Positions 8,901 to 16,963 of a DNA stretch of 64,000 bases are shown one piece after another; position 1 is the stretch's first letter, and each line of letters opens with the position of its first letter. This DNA comes from JALZUE01 sp051251725. GTDB taxonomy: Bacteria > Pseudomonadota > Gammaproteobacteria > Enterobacterales > Alteromonadaceae. The stretch spans positions 165,000 through 228,999 of the forward strand of contig JBPOFN010000003.1 in NCBI GenBank assembly GCA_051251725.1, written 5' to 3'. The notes under the pieces were generated by a model. The model worked only from the letters and a program-made list of their open reading frames with translations. It was not told the DNA's origin and did not search any database. The translations under genes were made by a program, and so were the position numbers.

Positions 8901-9197
8901 CGTTAGTATTTTACCTTGGCTATCTAGCAGGTTTTCGTTGATTAACTCTGCATCTTTAATGTGTGTGCTAAGCCATTTTACTATGGTATTTGCTAAGTTA
9001 ATTTGATCATGAATTCGGGTATCGCCACTTGGCACTGAGTCCATCGCGATTTCAATTAGACGTGTTAAAAAGCGAGATAACCAAGTTGCGGCTTCACCTG
9101 CTTCTAATGTACGTTCGCCAACATAAAATAAATCACGATCTAAATTTTGTTCTACTAATTGTGTGATCAACTGTTCATAGATGCCGGTTTGATTCAT
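5991..9197 (-). CDS. PLD-nuclease/superfamily 2 helicase/DUF3427 protein
   Basis: 1068 residues from the ATG at 9197, chosen because AAAGGA stands 7 bases before it; an in-frame ATG at 9248 lacks a site. Domain order: phospholipase D-like nuclease with HAKSYLF...SSNLSHSAL (His 222, Lys 224, Asn 243), DEAD-like helicase with Walker A AATGTGKT (Lys 354) and DEVHH box, helicase C domain ending in QQLGRGLRLT, then DUF3427 at the C terminus. Single HxK nucleases of this type dimerise to form the active site (family knowledge). Such COG3886/SSL2 fusions cut or remodel DNA and often lie in defence islands. Here it is next to a two-RT system and an LRAT/Xre pair, and relics of its 3' end lie on both sides. 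Confidence 0.85.
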   Translation of the reverse strand: MNQTGIYEQLITQLVEQNLDRDLFYVGERTLEAGEAATWLSRFLTRLIEIAMDSVPSGDTRIHDQINLANTIVKWLSTHIKDAELINENLLDSQGKILTALFDKANPIAADLPKYVESIMPITGLTQSELFCGSNVGISLETEIKREIQSSDKIYWLVSFIKWAGIRIFKNELEEFTRNGKQLKIITTSYMGATDAKAVEFLASLPNTQVKLSYNTNRERLHAKSYLFMRNTGFHTGYIGSSNLSHSALTSGLEWNLKITSKEIPHIIEKSLSTFETYWESPDFEYFDGEVASREKLTSALQEAKGSFNSSTANFYFDIKPHSHQQTILEKLKVERELHNRYRNLVVAATGTGKTIISAFDFASFYQENPEAKFLFVAHREEILKQAQGAYRGVLKNNTFGELWVGNNKPNSYKHLFASIQSLNNQLDTLNLSEDYFDYIVIDEVHHIAASSYRAVLKHFTPKILLGLTATPERHDGTDILSDFCNVIAAEIRLPEAINQRHLSPFQYFAIDDATDLTNIKWSKGRYDIAELTNLYTFNDQRVLRILQSLNEIVTDISQMRALAFCVSKEHANFMAKKFTLKGIACGVLTSDNSKDREVLQQQLKSKQINILFVVDIFNEGVDIPELDTLLFLRPTESLTIFLQQLGRGLRLTDNKECCTILDFVGNSRPEYDFSSKFRSLTGKTNQSIDKEIKQGFPHLPVGCRIELQEKTQAMILRNIRRASLNQNRFIRLINRYSEDTHLPLTLTNFLHINEQYSLEDIYNVKVDRLGGWFTLVNKAKGKEVTETEKDIYAAYYRAINNRFLSCTSISYLRFIQKLIEADFSLAKAKSTLKTNYPTVHIELFALMMHYDFWDKAGDKLGFDNLEQSLLALKNTQLLMELKEVLTLLVERLDVNEFAMPKVDNAVVDNSPLSMHVRYPKEHILVAFGDSKFTKKSSSREGVLTIANANTELLFVTLDKCEKQFSATTMYHDYAISPTLFHWQTQNSARPNAGRGLGYIEQKKNNKTFILFVREQAKDENGKTMGFVNFGPVDFVKYEGSQPMNITWKLKHPMPAYLWHETAKLAIG

Positions 9198-9420
9198 GAA
9201 AAATCCTTTTATGGGTGATGTAGGCTTAGAATATCTTAAAACTTTCAATAAGTTGATGTTTTTATGGATTATTTTTTTGTTTTACGCTGAAAATTTAAGA
9301 TTTTAAAAGTAGCTTATTATATGTATTAAGTTAGTTTCAATGCTCATGGACGAACAGCTGTATGATCCTCAAAGATAATATAAAGAACACACTTTAAAAT
9401 AATGCATTGGTATGATGGCT

Positions 9421-9538
9421 TGTTAATAACAACAAAACGTAAAGAAAAAAGGTTGGACACAGCAACAGGTTTCCACTCAAACAGGTTTAAGTCGAAATAA
9501 ATTTTTGCGATGGAAAAAGGGCACTTCATCCTATATTT
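9421..9538 (+). pseudogene. Fragment of a helix-turn-helix protein
   Basis: After two in-frame stops, the plus strand reads GWTQQQVSTQTGLSRNKF then LRWKKG before a stop at about 9538. This has the pattern of an Xre-type helix-turn-helix (QQVS..TGLSRNK...W). There is no start and no downstream domain, so it is a decayed remnant. Confidence 0.4.
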
Positions 9539-9615
9539 AGCCAAAACTTACCTGAAGGTTACGTTCGTCGTTATATCCACGATAAGACTAGTGTTTGTTG
9601 CTCTTACTAGATTAT

Positions 9616-9696
9616 TTTGAAGTTAATTTCCACGTAATATTCAGCTAGTTCCTGTTCACAAACGAATAAAACAAAGTGCTAATTATTCTCCATCTA
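9616..9696 (-). pseudogene. Second, highly degraded relic of the DUF3427 helicase 3' end
   Basis: TTAATTTCCACGTAATATTC matches the helicase block TTAACTTCCACGTTATATTC at 18 of 20 positions, and after a deletion CCTGTTCACAAACGAATAAA matches CCTGTTCACGTACAAATAAA. The order is the same as in the intact gene at 5991, so this is a deleted third copy, on the other side of the gene. Confidence 0.55.
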
Positions 9697-9715
9697 CTTC
9701 TACTCCCTTAAAAAT

Positions 9716-9750
9716 AATACGGCCATTAGTTATTCACTTTTGGCCGTATT
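9716..9750. repeat. Perfect inverted repeat in intergenic region
   Basis: AATACGGCC at 9716-9724 and GGCCGTATT at 9742-9750, a 9-base stem with a 17-base loop, followed by TTTGT. It may act as a terminator in either direction. Confidence 0.4.
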
Positions 9751-9789
9751 TTGTAATAATGGCTGTATCTTTAGTTTTAATGAATAATT

Positions 9790-9914
9790 ATGGCCGATAA
9801 ATTAACCCGCAGTGACGTGATTTTTTAATAACAACAAAGAATGCGTTGTTGTCGTTAAAAGAAATACAAAGCTTATTACCACATAGTATTGCTGAGCGAA
9901 CATTGCGTCGTTAA
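9790..9914 (+). pseudogene. Frameshifted remnant of a winged-helix DNA-binding protein
   Basis: From an ATG at 9790 the frame gives MADKLTRSDVIF, then stops; after a one-base shift at the T run near 9823 it continues LITTKNALLSLKEIQSLLPH then SIAERTLRR and stops. The continuation looks like a winged-helix domain (LKEIQ..LP.S.RTLRR). The gene is broken by a frameshift and truncated just before the ABC gene. Confidence 0.4.
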
Positions 9915-9969
9915 CTTACACAAGAAGTGGAAATTTAATTCAACCTATTTGGTCTTCATTTTTATGTTT

Positions 9970-11349
9970 ATGATAGATATTAAAAACTTTCAACATCACC
10001 AATTAACCATTAGCAACTGGCAGGTAGAACAGCGTGATACTTGGTGCGTTTTAGGTAAAAACGGTTCAGGTAAACAATATATTGATGAGCTTTTTACCGG
10101 TAAGCTAACCGCGCAAAATGTCGGTACGTTAACCTTACCGCCGGCAGATAAAATAGCCATGGTGTCGTTTGAAACTCAGCAACGTATTTACGAGCATGAG
10201 TTAAAAATGGATGCCAGTGATTTCCTTGATGCGAATGACGTTGGCACCTTAGCTAAAAACTTTTTACCGGCAGAACACCTGAATGATCCGCTAATTACTG
10301 CCTTTAATTTAAGCCACCGGCTTGAAACTGGCTATCGGCAACTAAGTACCGGAGAAGGGCGTAAATTATTAATTCTACAAGCCATTTTTAACGGCGTTGA
10401 ATTATTAGTTTGTGATAACCCGTTCGATAGCTTAGATGAAGATTCATGCCTTGCGTTATCGAAGGCGTTAGCTGAACTGGCCAATAACAATGTTACTGTT
10501 ATTTTGTTGTTAAGTAACCGGCAAGACATACCCGCTTGGTGTAATAACATTGCCTTTATTGAACGCGGTCAGCTTGACGTTATTGGGCAATTTGAAAGTG
10601 ATGAAACAAAACGCCAACTTGATGTGTTACTTACCCCTAAAGAAAATAATTTAACTTGGCCTGCAGCGTTAAAACATCGAGACAGTTATCAGCATCCTTA
10701 TTTGGTTGAGCTGAAAAATGGCAAGGTTTCGTATAACGGTGCCAATGTTTTTGAGCAGTTGAATTTATGTATTAAACCGTTACAACATACTTTGATCAGC
10801 GGTCGCAATGGCAGCGGTAAATCAACGTTAATGCATTTAATTACTGGCGATTGTACTCAGTGTTACAGTAATGACTTACACGTTTTAGGGATCAAAAGAG
10901 GCTCAGGCGAAAGCATTTGGGAATTAAAAAAACAAATGGGCATTGTCAGCGCAGAATTGCATCGGCAATATCGTGTGAATGGTGATTTGTTAACGGTAGT
11001 GTTATCAGGTTTTTACGATACTATCGGCTTATATCGCCAACCCGAAAAACATCATATTGAACTAGCTCGCCAATGGTTGCAGCAGGTGGGTTTATTAGAT
11101 TATCAAAATACGCCGTTTCAGCAGTTAAGTTATGGTGAGCAGCGCCTTGCTTTAATTGCCAGAGCTTTGGTTAAGTCACCCTTGTTATTGATTTTAGATG
11201 AACCAACCCAAGGGCTTGATGAGTTAAATCGTCACCGTATTCTTAACTTTTTAGAATATTTAACCGAGCAACAGCAAAGTACTATTTTATTAGTGAGTCA
11301 TCGTAAAGACGAACATTTACCGTTATTTAAGCAGCATATTAAATTGTAG
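9970..11349 (+). CDS. modF: ModF-like double ABC ATPase
   Basis: About 459 residues with two complete nucleotide-binding domains and no membrane part. First: Walker A GKNGSGKQ, signature LSTGEGRK, Walker B LLVCDNPFDSLD. Second: GRNGSGKST, LSYGEQRLALIARAL, LLILDEPTQGLD. Order and length fit ModF (about 490 residues), a protein named for its place near molybdate genes but of uncertain role. The usual Ser/Thr after the first Walker A lysine is Gln, so the first site may bind ATP poorly. I start at ATG 9970 (MIDIKNF); an upstream in-frame ATG at 9889 would read through the 3' end of the helix-turn-helix relic in another frame. No modABC or modE genes are in the window. Confidence 0.7.
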   Translation: MIDIKNFQHHQLTISNWQVEQRDTWCVLGKNGSGKQYIDELFTGKLTAQNVGTLTLPPADKIAMVSFETQQRIYEHELKMDASDFLDANDVGTLAKNFLPAEHLNDPLITAFNLSHRLETGYRQLSTGEGRKLLILQAIFNGVELLVCDNPFDSLDEDSCLALSKALAELANNNVTVILLLSNRQDIPAWCNNIAFIERGQLDVIGQFESDETKRQLDVLLTPKENNLTWPAALKHRDSYQHPYLVELKNGKVSYNGANVFEQLNLCIKPLQHTLISGRNGSGKSTLMHLITGDCTQCYSNDLHVLGIKRGSGESIWELKKQMGIVSAELHRQYRVNGDLLTVVLSGFYDTIGLYRQPEKHHIELARQWLQQVGLLDYQNTPFQQLSYGEQRLALIARALVKSPLLLILDEPTQGLDELNRHRILNFLEYLTEQQQSTILLVSHRKDEHLPLFKQHIKL

Positions 11350-12122
11350 TTTCAGTTTCTCCATTCCTAATATTGGGCTGATCACTGGCATGATGTGATA
11401 CACCTTACAAGATCCTGAAAATGGTTTTGTTTGGTGTTATGCGTAAAGTGATCAAGCTTGTTTCTACGTTATTTTGATTATTTAACCTCAATATTTGAAA
11501 ACATCTCTTTTAAAAACTATTTCCTTATAGTTATAAAATTATAAAACCCATTAATTCGAGATAAGGTAACTTTTGATAAGTTAACTTTACTTTTGGTTTT
11601 TTGTTTTATAAATAAACTGTGGTAGCTTTGTTTTTCTGTCTGCATTTCTATTTCACTTGTTTATAAGGTTATTGCTTGTGATTTTTATTCATTAAATAAG
11701 TTTAAATATCGATTTATATTTGAACTGTTGTTTTATATAATGCTTATGTATGGGGTGGTAATGGTATGAAACATCATCGGGTGAACTTATATTTAAGCCC
11801 CACATACAAAAATAACTTAACTGAAATATGTCAACGTTATTAACTAAAAACACAGTAGAAATAAAGAGTTAGATGTTAAAGCTTTAAGTTTGGGTATTGG
11901 TAGTGAAAGAAGTTTTTTGAATATTGCCAACCCCAGCAGAGAATTTAGTAGTGTTAACTCGCGATCAGCGGGTTAAAAACCATTATTTCTATTTGGCTAA
12001 AATAATTTTTTAGCCTTGTGAATTATAAACAACCATCAACAGGCAAGCCCTGAAAGTAACAGCTTTCATATTTGAATGGGCTTCTGGCTACGTATTGTTG
12101 GTACAATTTTAGGAACATTTAG
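11350..12122. other. Long A+T-rich intergenic region
   Basis: No credible gene. Imperfect complementarity between GTATGGGG (about 11750) and CCCCACATAC (about 11800) suggests a weak stem. A short open stretch near 11880-11975 lacks a start and family features. A weak AGGAAC ribosome site for tpiA lies at the right end. Confidence 0.4.
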
Positions 12123-12899
12123 ATGAATCAACATTCCCCCTTGGTGATTGGTAACTGGAAATTAAACGGCGGTGTAGATTTACTTTGTCGCTCTGTAGGT
12201 GCTCTTACGGGGAAACATTTCAAAACAGATATTGTAATTTGCCCACCCAATATATTTTTTAGAGAGATGATCGGTTTCTTTAAAAATTCAAAGTTAAAAA
12301 TTGGTACGCAAAACCTCAGTAAATATCAATCGGGATCTTATACAGGCGAAACTTCTGCTCAGATGATCAAGGAATCTGGAGGTGAGTTGTGCTTGATTGG
12401 CCATTCGGAACGCCGAGCGATGTTTAATGAAAACAATGCCAGTTGTAAGATAAAAATAAAGCGGGCGCTTGAAGCTAATTTATTGCCGGTTTTGTGTATT
12501 GGCGAAAGTGCTACTCAACGTGATGCTGGCATTACTAAGGATATTTTATACCGACAAATTAACGATACACTGGGTGGCGTACAATTACGTGGAAAGCCTA
12601 TTGTTATTGCTTATGAGCCGGTATGGGCTATTGGGGATGGATTAGCAGCTTCAGCCGATGAAGTGCAGAAAGTACATAGCTATATTAGAAGTGTTCTTGA
12701 TATGTTATTTGGTGAAAATGTTGCACAAACGACACGTATTATTTATGGCGGTTGCGTTACTAAAAACAATGCTTATGAGTTGCTAGCAGAAGCCGATATT
12801 GATGGTTTATTAGTGGGCGGTGCAAGTTTAGATCCTAACCATTTCATTCAAATTTGCTTGCAAGCGGATGAGCATGCAAAAAACCTAGCCGTGCTTTAA
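12123..12899 (+). CDS. tpiA: Triosephosphate isomerase
   Basis: 258 residues, the normal length. It interconverts dihydroxyacetone phosphate and glyceraldehyde 3-phosphate in the cytoplasm. Family motifs: GNWKLNG with the catalytic Lys near the N terminus, IGHSERR with the electrophilic His, YEPVWAIG with the catalytic Glu, and the phosphate loop residues YGGCV and LVGGASL. ATG start with AGGAAC upstream. It stands alone between long gaps, convergent with lldD. Alteromonads usually have another tpiA elsewhere, so this may be a second copy; the window cannot show that. GAPDH and PckA nearby point to triose flow in gluconeogenesis. Confidence 0.93.
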   Translation: MNQHSPLVIGNWKLNGGVDLLCRSVGALTGKHFKTDIVICPPNIFFREMIGFFKNSKLKIGTQNLSKYQSGSYTGETSAQMIKESGGELCLIGHSERRAMFNENNASCKIKIKRALEANLLPVLCIGESATQRDAGITKDILYRQINDTLGGVQLRGKPIVIAYEPVWAIGDGLAASADEVQKVHSYIRSVLDMLFGENVAQTTRIIYGGCVTKNNAYELLAEADIDGLLVGGASLDPNHFIQICLQADEHAKNLAVL

Positions 12900-12965
12900 A
12901 AAATATAACACAAGCGTGACCGGCCTATTGTCTATTTATTGAAATTCATTTTGTTGTAAATGCAA

Positions 12966-12986
12966 TGGCCGTAAGCTTAACGGCCA
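12966..12986. terminator. Palindrome between convergent tpiA and lldD
   Basis: TGGCCGT at 12966-12972 and ACGGCCA at 12980-12986 form a 7-base stem around AAGCTTA. It lies between converging genes and may terminate both, although the T runs are weak. Confidence 0.5.
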
Positions 12987-12998
12987 CTGCTTAATTTA

Positions 12999-14138
12999 TT
13001 AAGCAAACTTAGCTAAAGAATCTCGGTTTAAGTCTTTAATACATTTAGCGCCAGTTAAGGTCATGGCTACGCGCATTTCTTTTTCATATAAATCGAGTAA
13101 ATTCTCAACGCCAGCTTGGCCTTGAGCAGCTAAAGCGAAGATAAAAGAACGGCCAAGTAAGGCACAGTCAGCCCCTAAGGCTAACATTCTTACTACGTCT
13201 AAGCCTGAGCGAATTCCTGAATCGGCAAATATGGTTAAGTCATCTTTTACTGCATCTGCAATTCTAGGTAATGCTTTGGCTGACGACATAACACCATCAA
13301 GTTGACGGCCACCATGGTTAGAAACAACAATACCGTTAGCACCAAAACTTACTGCGTCTTTTGCGTCTTGCTCGTCTAAAATCCCTTTGATCACCATAGG
13401 GCCATCCCAAAATTCTCTTACCCACTCAAGATCTTTCCAAGAAATTGACGGATCAAAGTTTTCACCTAACCAGCCAATATAATCTTCTAATTTGGTTGGC
13501 TGGCCTCGGTAGGTAGAAATATTACCTAGATCATGCGGCTTACCTAAAACACCAACATCTAACGCCCATTGTGGATGACACATTGACTGAAATATTCTAC
13601 GTGCGGCAGCATTCGAACCACTCATGCCTGAATGCATATCTCGGTAACGCGCACCAGGTACTGGCATATCAACGGTAAATACCAGGGTGGTTACGCCGGC
13701 AGCTTTTGCACGTTCAAGCACATTTTTCATAAAGCCACGGTCTTTTAGTACATACAACTGAAACCACATTGGTCGTTCAATTGCTGGTACAACTTCTTCG
13801 ATAGGGCATACTGAAACCGTTGACATAATAAAGGGTAGGCCTTTATTTTCAGCGGCTTTTGCGGCTTGTACTTCACCACGACGTGCATACATACCCGTAA
13901 GCCCAACCGGCGCCAGCGCGATAGGCATTGCTAATTTTTCACCAAAAATTTCGGTGTTTAAATTAAGATCTGACATATTATTTAAAACACGCTGTCTTAA
14001 CGCTATCTCAGCCAGATCTTCGGTATTTTTTCTCAGAGTATGTTCGCTATAAGAACCACCATCAATATAGTGGAATAAAAAGGGTGGAAGTTTAGCTTTT
14101 GCCGCTTTTCGGTAATCTGTTGGAGCTGAGATAATCAT
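12999..14138 (-). CDS. lldD: FMN-dependent L-lactate dehydrogenase
   Basis: 379 residues of the 2-hydroxyacid oxidase family. It oxidises L-lactate to pyruvate and passes electrons to the quinone pool, at the inner face of the membrane. Signatures: N-terminal PPFLFHYIDGGSYSEHT, FMN-binding PIALAPVGLTGMYARRGEV, and active-site VVSNHGGRQLDG with the catalytic His followed by an FMN-phosphate loop IFADSGIRSGLDVVRML. Full length compared with the approximately 380-396 usual. It is divergent from a LysR-type gene across 122 bases, which is the likely regulator. The lactate made into pyruvate could feed PpsA or PckA-linked gluconeogenesis in the same window. Confidence 0.92.
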   Translation of the reverse strand: MIISAPTDYRKAAKAKLPPFLFHYIDGGSYSEHTLRKNTEDLAEIALRQRVLNNMSDLNLNTEIFGEKLAMPIALAPVGLTGMYARRGEVQAAKAAENKGLPFIMSTVSVCPIEEVVPAIERPMWFQLYVLKDRGFMKNVLERAKAAGVTTLVFTVDMPVPGARYRDMHSGMSGSNAAARRIFQSMCHPQWALDVGVLGKPHDLGNISTYRGQPTKLEDYIGWLGENFDPSISWKDLEWVREFWDGPMVIKGILDEQDAKDAVSFGANGIVVSNHGGRQLDGVMSSAKALPRIADAVKDDLTIFADSGIRSGLDVVRMLALGADCALLGRSFIFALAAQGQAGVENLLDLYEKEMRVAMTLTGAKCIKDLNRDSLAKFA

Positions 14139-14260
14139 ATTTTAATCCTATTATAATTTTGTAACGAGCTGATGTTTGCTAAATCAGTTCACTTGATTAA
14201 AAATTACTACGTGTATCTTTAATAACTTAAGCAATTATATACTTTATATTTTTGTGATAA

Positions 14261-15214
14261 ATGGAGATAATGACAAACACTATTTCCCAAAGCGGTATAA
14301 TTATGTTGGCGAATGATTTAATTTTGTTTTCTCAGGTGGTAAAGCTTGGCAGCTTCAGTAAAGTGGCCGACGAAAATAACCTCACTAATTCAGTAGTAAG
14401 TAAACATATAGCGCGATTAGAAAAAGCACTCGGCGTGCAGCTGTTGTATCGAACCACACGCAGTTTAACGCTTACTGAAGCGGGTAGAGCGCTGATCCAA
14501 CGCGCCAACATGGTTAGTCAATTAACCTCAGAGGCCAAAGACGCAGTTTCAGGTTTTGGCGATAAAATTAAAGGGCATATTAAAATGTCGGTACCAACCA
14601 TCTCTGGCGATTTGTTACTGGCAGATGCGGTTGGTGAATTCTGCCAAAGTCATCCGGGTTTAACCGTTGACATGTCGCTCGAGAACCGTTTTATTGATTT
14701 AATTGAAGGTGGCTACGATTTAGTCATTCGGACGGGTTGTCTTGATGATTCTAGTTTGATCGCTCGCCATATTATTGATTCTGAATGGGTGGTATGTGCT
14801 TCACCTGCTTATATCAGCAATAATGGTCGGCCGCTGGAGCCAAACGCGCTGAAAAATCACGATTGTTTACGATACGCCTATCAAACAACTGGCGCGAGTG
14901 ATTGGGAGTTTAAATCTAGCGAGGGCAATTATTTTGTTAATGTTTCGGGATCTTTTTCTACTAATAATGCCGCGGCATTACGTAAAGCAGCGCTTGGTGG
15001 TTACGGCATTGCCTATGTTCCTAGGTGCTTGGTGTATCATGATTTGTGTGATGGTCAGCTGTTAGATATTTTTCCGCTTTTAGTGGCTAAAAAGCTTGGT
15101 GTGTATGCCGTTTATCCGTTTACTAAACAACTGCCAAACAAAATAAAGTTACTTATTGAACATATCAAAGCGTGTTATTTATCTCGCTCGCATTATTTTA
15201 TCGCGAAAAGTTAA
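14261..15214 (+). CDS. LysR-family regulator divergent from lldD
   Basis: Up to 317 residues; alternative starts at 14270 (GGAG just upstream) and 14303 (MLANDLILFSQVV, which matches the usual family beginning). N-terminal winged helix-turn-helix: KVADENNLTNSVVSKHIARL, then LGVQLLYRTTRSLTLTEAG. The effector domain includes VRTGCL-like VIRTGCLDDSSLIARHI typical of the CrgA/DmlR group. Its position suggests control of lldD. CTGAT and ATCAG half sites around 14171-14190 in the intergenic region could be its target, but no strict T-N11-A box was confirmed. Confidence 0.88.
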   Translation: MEIMTNTISQSGIIMLANDLILFSQVVKLGSFSKVADENNLTNSVVSKHIARLEKALGVQLLYRTTRSLTLTEAGRALIQRANMVSQLTSEAKDAVSGFGDKIKGHIKMSVPTISGDLLLADAVGEFCQSHPGLTVDMSLENRFIDLIEGGYDLVIRTGCLDDSSLIARHIIDSEWVVCASPAYISNNGRPLEPNALKNHDCLRYAYQTTGASDWEFKSSEGNYFVNVSGSFSTNNAAALRKAALGGYGIAYVPRCLVYHDLCDGQLLDIFPLLVAKKLGVYAVYPFTKQLPNKIKLLIEHIKACYLSRSHYFIAKS

Positions 15215-15276
15215 ACGGTATTAACATAAATTATACTCAACTTTTGAAATAGAAAAGCGCTAAGCAACTTAATACT

Positions 15277-15325
15277 AGGGTCTGTTGATCTTTGTATTAT
15301 TTATAAACAAAGTGCAACAGACCCT
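15277..15325. repeat. 49-base hairpin element with near-perfect arms
   Basis: AGGGTCTGTTG begins the left arm and CAACAGACCCT ends the right; the 19-base arms match at 17 positions around a short A+T loop. It is either a strong bidirectional terminator for the converging lysR and gap genes or a minimal palindromic mobile element, because AGGGTCTGTTG resembles some IS termini. Confidence 0.6.
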
Positions 15326-15372
15326 AAATACTTAACAAATATATTTCTATAAAGTAGAAATTAGTGCGTTGA

Positions 15373-16821
15373 TTATTTCAGTGGTAGTGTCGGGATTGTT
15401 ATGCCCGCCATTGCCAACATTACTCTAACCACTTGACAGCTATAACCAAATTCGTTGTCATACCAAACATATAATACCGTGCGATCGCCATCGACTATGG
15501 TTGCTTGCGAGTCAACTACACCTGCGTATCGTGAGCCAACTAAGTCAGTTGAAACAATTTCGCTAGATGCCGTGTAATCAACCTGGTTTTGTAAATCTGA
15601 CTGCAATGAAATATTACGTAAATAGTCATTAAGGCTATCTTTGTCACTAGCAGTATTGAGGTTTAAATTCATTATTGCCATTGAAACATTAGGCGTAGGA
15701 ACACGGATTGCGTTGCCGGTTAATAAACCTGTTAATTCAGGTAAAGCTTTTGAAACAGCTTTAGCTGCACCAGTGGTACTAATAACCATATTTAATGGCG
15801 CACTTCGTCCACGGCGTGGTGCTGGGTGATAGTTATCAATTAAGTTTTGATCATTAGTATAAGAATGAATTGTTTCAACATGACCATTACGAATACCAAA
15901 TTTATCATTAAGCGCTTTTAAGACCGGCGTGATCGCATTCGTTGTACAACTTGCTGCCGAAATGATTTTATCGCTTGCAAGGATCATATCTTGGTTAACA
16001 CCGTAGACAATATTTTTAATGTCACCTTTAGCTGGCGCTGTTAGTAATACTTTAGCCACACCTTTAGACTTTAAGTGCTGACCTAAGCTTTCTTCGTCGG
16101 TCCATATACCGGTATTATCTACGACAAGTGCATTGTTTATTCCGTGCTCAGTATAGTCAACTTCGTCAGGCGATTTAGCATAAATAACTTTGATAAATGC
16201 ACCATTTGCTTTAATAACATTATTTTCTTTATCAATGGTGATGCTGCCGTTAAAAGCGCCATGTACTGAATCGCGACGTAATAAACTTGCGCGTTTTTCT
16301 AGATCGTCACCCTTATTACTTGGACGAATGACAATGGCGCGTAAATTTAACATGGCATTAGGGCCAGCACGCTCGATTAATAGTCGGGCTAATAATCTAC
16401 CTATACGACCAAAACCATATAAAACAACGTCTCGGCTCTGTCCTTTTTCTCTATCTTTATTAACTTCTGTTAATTCTTGTTCTAAAAACTGCTCAATTGA
16501 TAGTGTGTTTGAGTTGTTATAGACATATCGAAATGCAAGTTTACCAATATCAATACGAGCAGGAGATAAAGTCATTTTATTTAAAGCTTCAATAAAAGGA
16601 TAACTCTCGCGTACACGCAACTTATGCTTTTCATGTAAGGCGACTGATTTATGCGCTTTAATAATATCAATAGGTGAAGCATTAAGTAATGAACGGCCAT
16701 AGATCAAAATTTCTACGCCTTTGTTTCTATACAGTTGTCCAATAATAGGCTGTATATTTTCAGCTAAACTTTGGCGTTCTTGCCAACTGGCTTGATATTC
16801 ATTTTCGAGGTTTGATGTCAT
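15373..16821 (-). CDS. gap: Glyceraldehyde-3-phosphate dehydrogenase, long form
   Basis: 482 residues, about 150 longer than ordinary GapA, through an N-terminal extension of about 125 residues before the Rossmann motif YGFGRIGRLLARLL. It catalyses NAD(P)-linked interconversion of glyceraldehyde 3-phosphate and 1,3-bisphosphoglycerate. Catalytic SAASCTTNAITPV, HSYTNDQNLIDNYHP, RRGRSAPLNMVISTTGAAKA and C-terminal WYDNEFGYSCQVVRV are all present. This long type occurs in Shewanella, Vibrio and Colwellia-like bacteria beside a short GapA (family knowledge); its closeness to PckA and TpiA fits gluconeogenesis. It is followed on the same strand by the 49-base hairpin. The role of the extension is unknown to me. 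Confidence 0.92.
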   Translation of the reverse strand: MTSNLENEYQASWQERQSLAENIQPIIGQLYRNKGVEILIYGRSLLNASPIDIIKAHKSVALHEKHKLRVRESYPFIEALNKMTLSPARIDIGKLAFRYVYNNSNTLSIEQFLEQELTEVNKDREKGQSRDVVLYGFGRIGRLLARLLIERAGPNAMLNLRAIVIRPSNKGDDLEKRASLLRRDSVHGAFNGSITIDKENNVIKANGAFIKVIYAKSPDEVDYTEHGINNALVVDNTGIWTDEESLGQHLKSKGVAKVLLTAPAKGDIKNIVYGVNQDMILASDKIISAASCTTNAITPVLKALNDKFGIRNGHVETIHSYTNDQNLIDNYHPAPRRGRSAPLNMVISTTGAAKAVSKALPELTGLLTGNAIRVPTPNVSMAIMNLNLNTASDKDSLNDYLRNISLQSDLQNQVDYTASSEIVSTDLVGSRYAGVVDSQATIVDGDRTVLYVWYDNEFGYSCQVVRVMLAMAGITIPTLPLK

Positions 16822-16963
16822 GATATGACCCTTATTTATTATGTTTAATCACTCAAATAGAATAAATTGAACAACTTAAAACATGTCATTCATTCTATTT
16901 TTAAGCCTCTACATCGAGTAGCAAAGTGATAGATTTAAGTGTAAATTTTTGTTAATTGATTCT

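Noticed and set aside
9889..9969. Upstream extension of the ModF-like protein
   Set aside because: Those residues do not resemble ModF and overlap the winged-helix relic; ATG 9970 begins the family homology.
16190..16522. 110-codon frame opposite gap
   Set aside because: Shadow of the GAPDH coding sequence.
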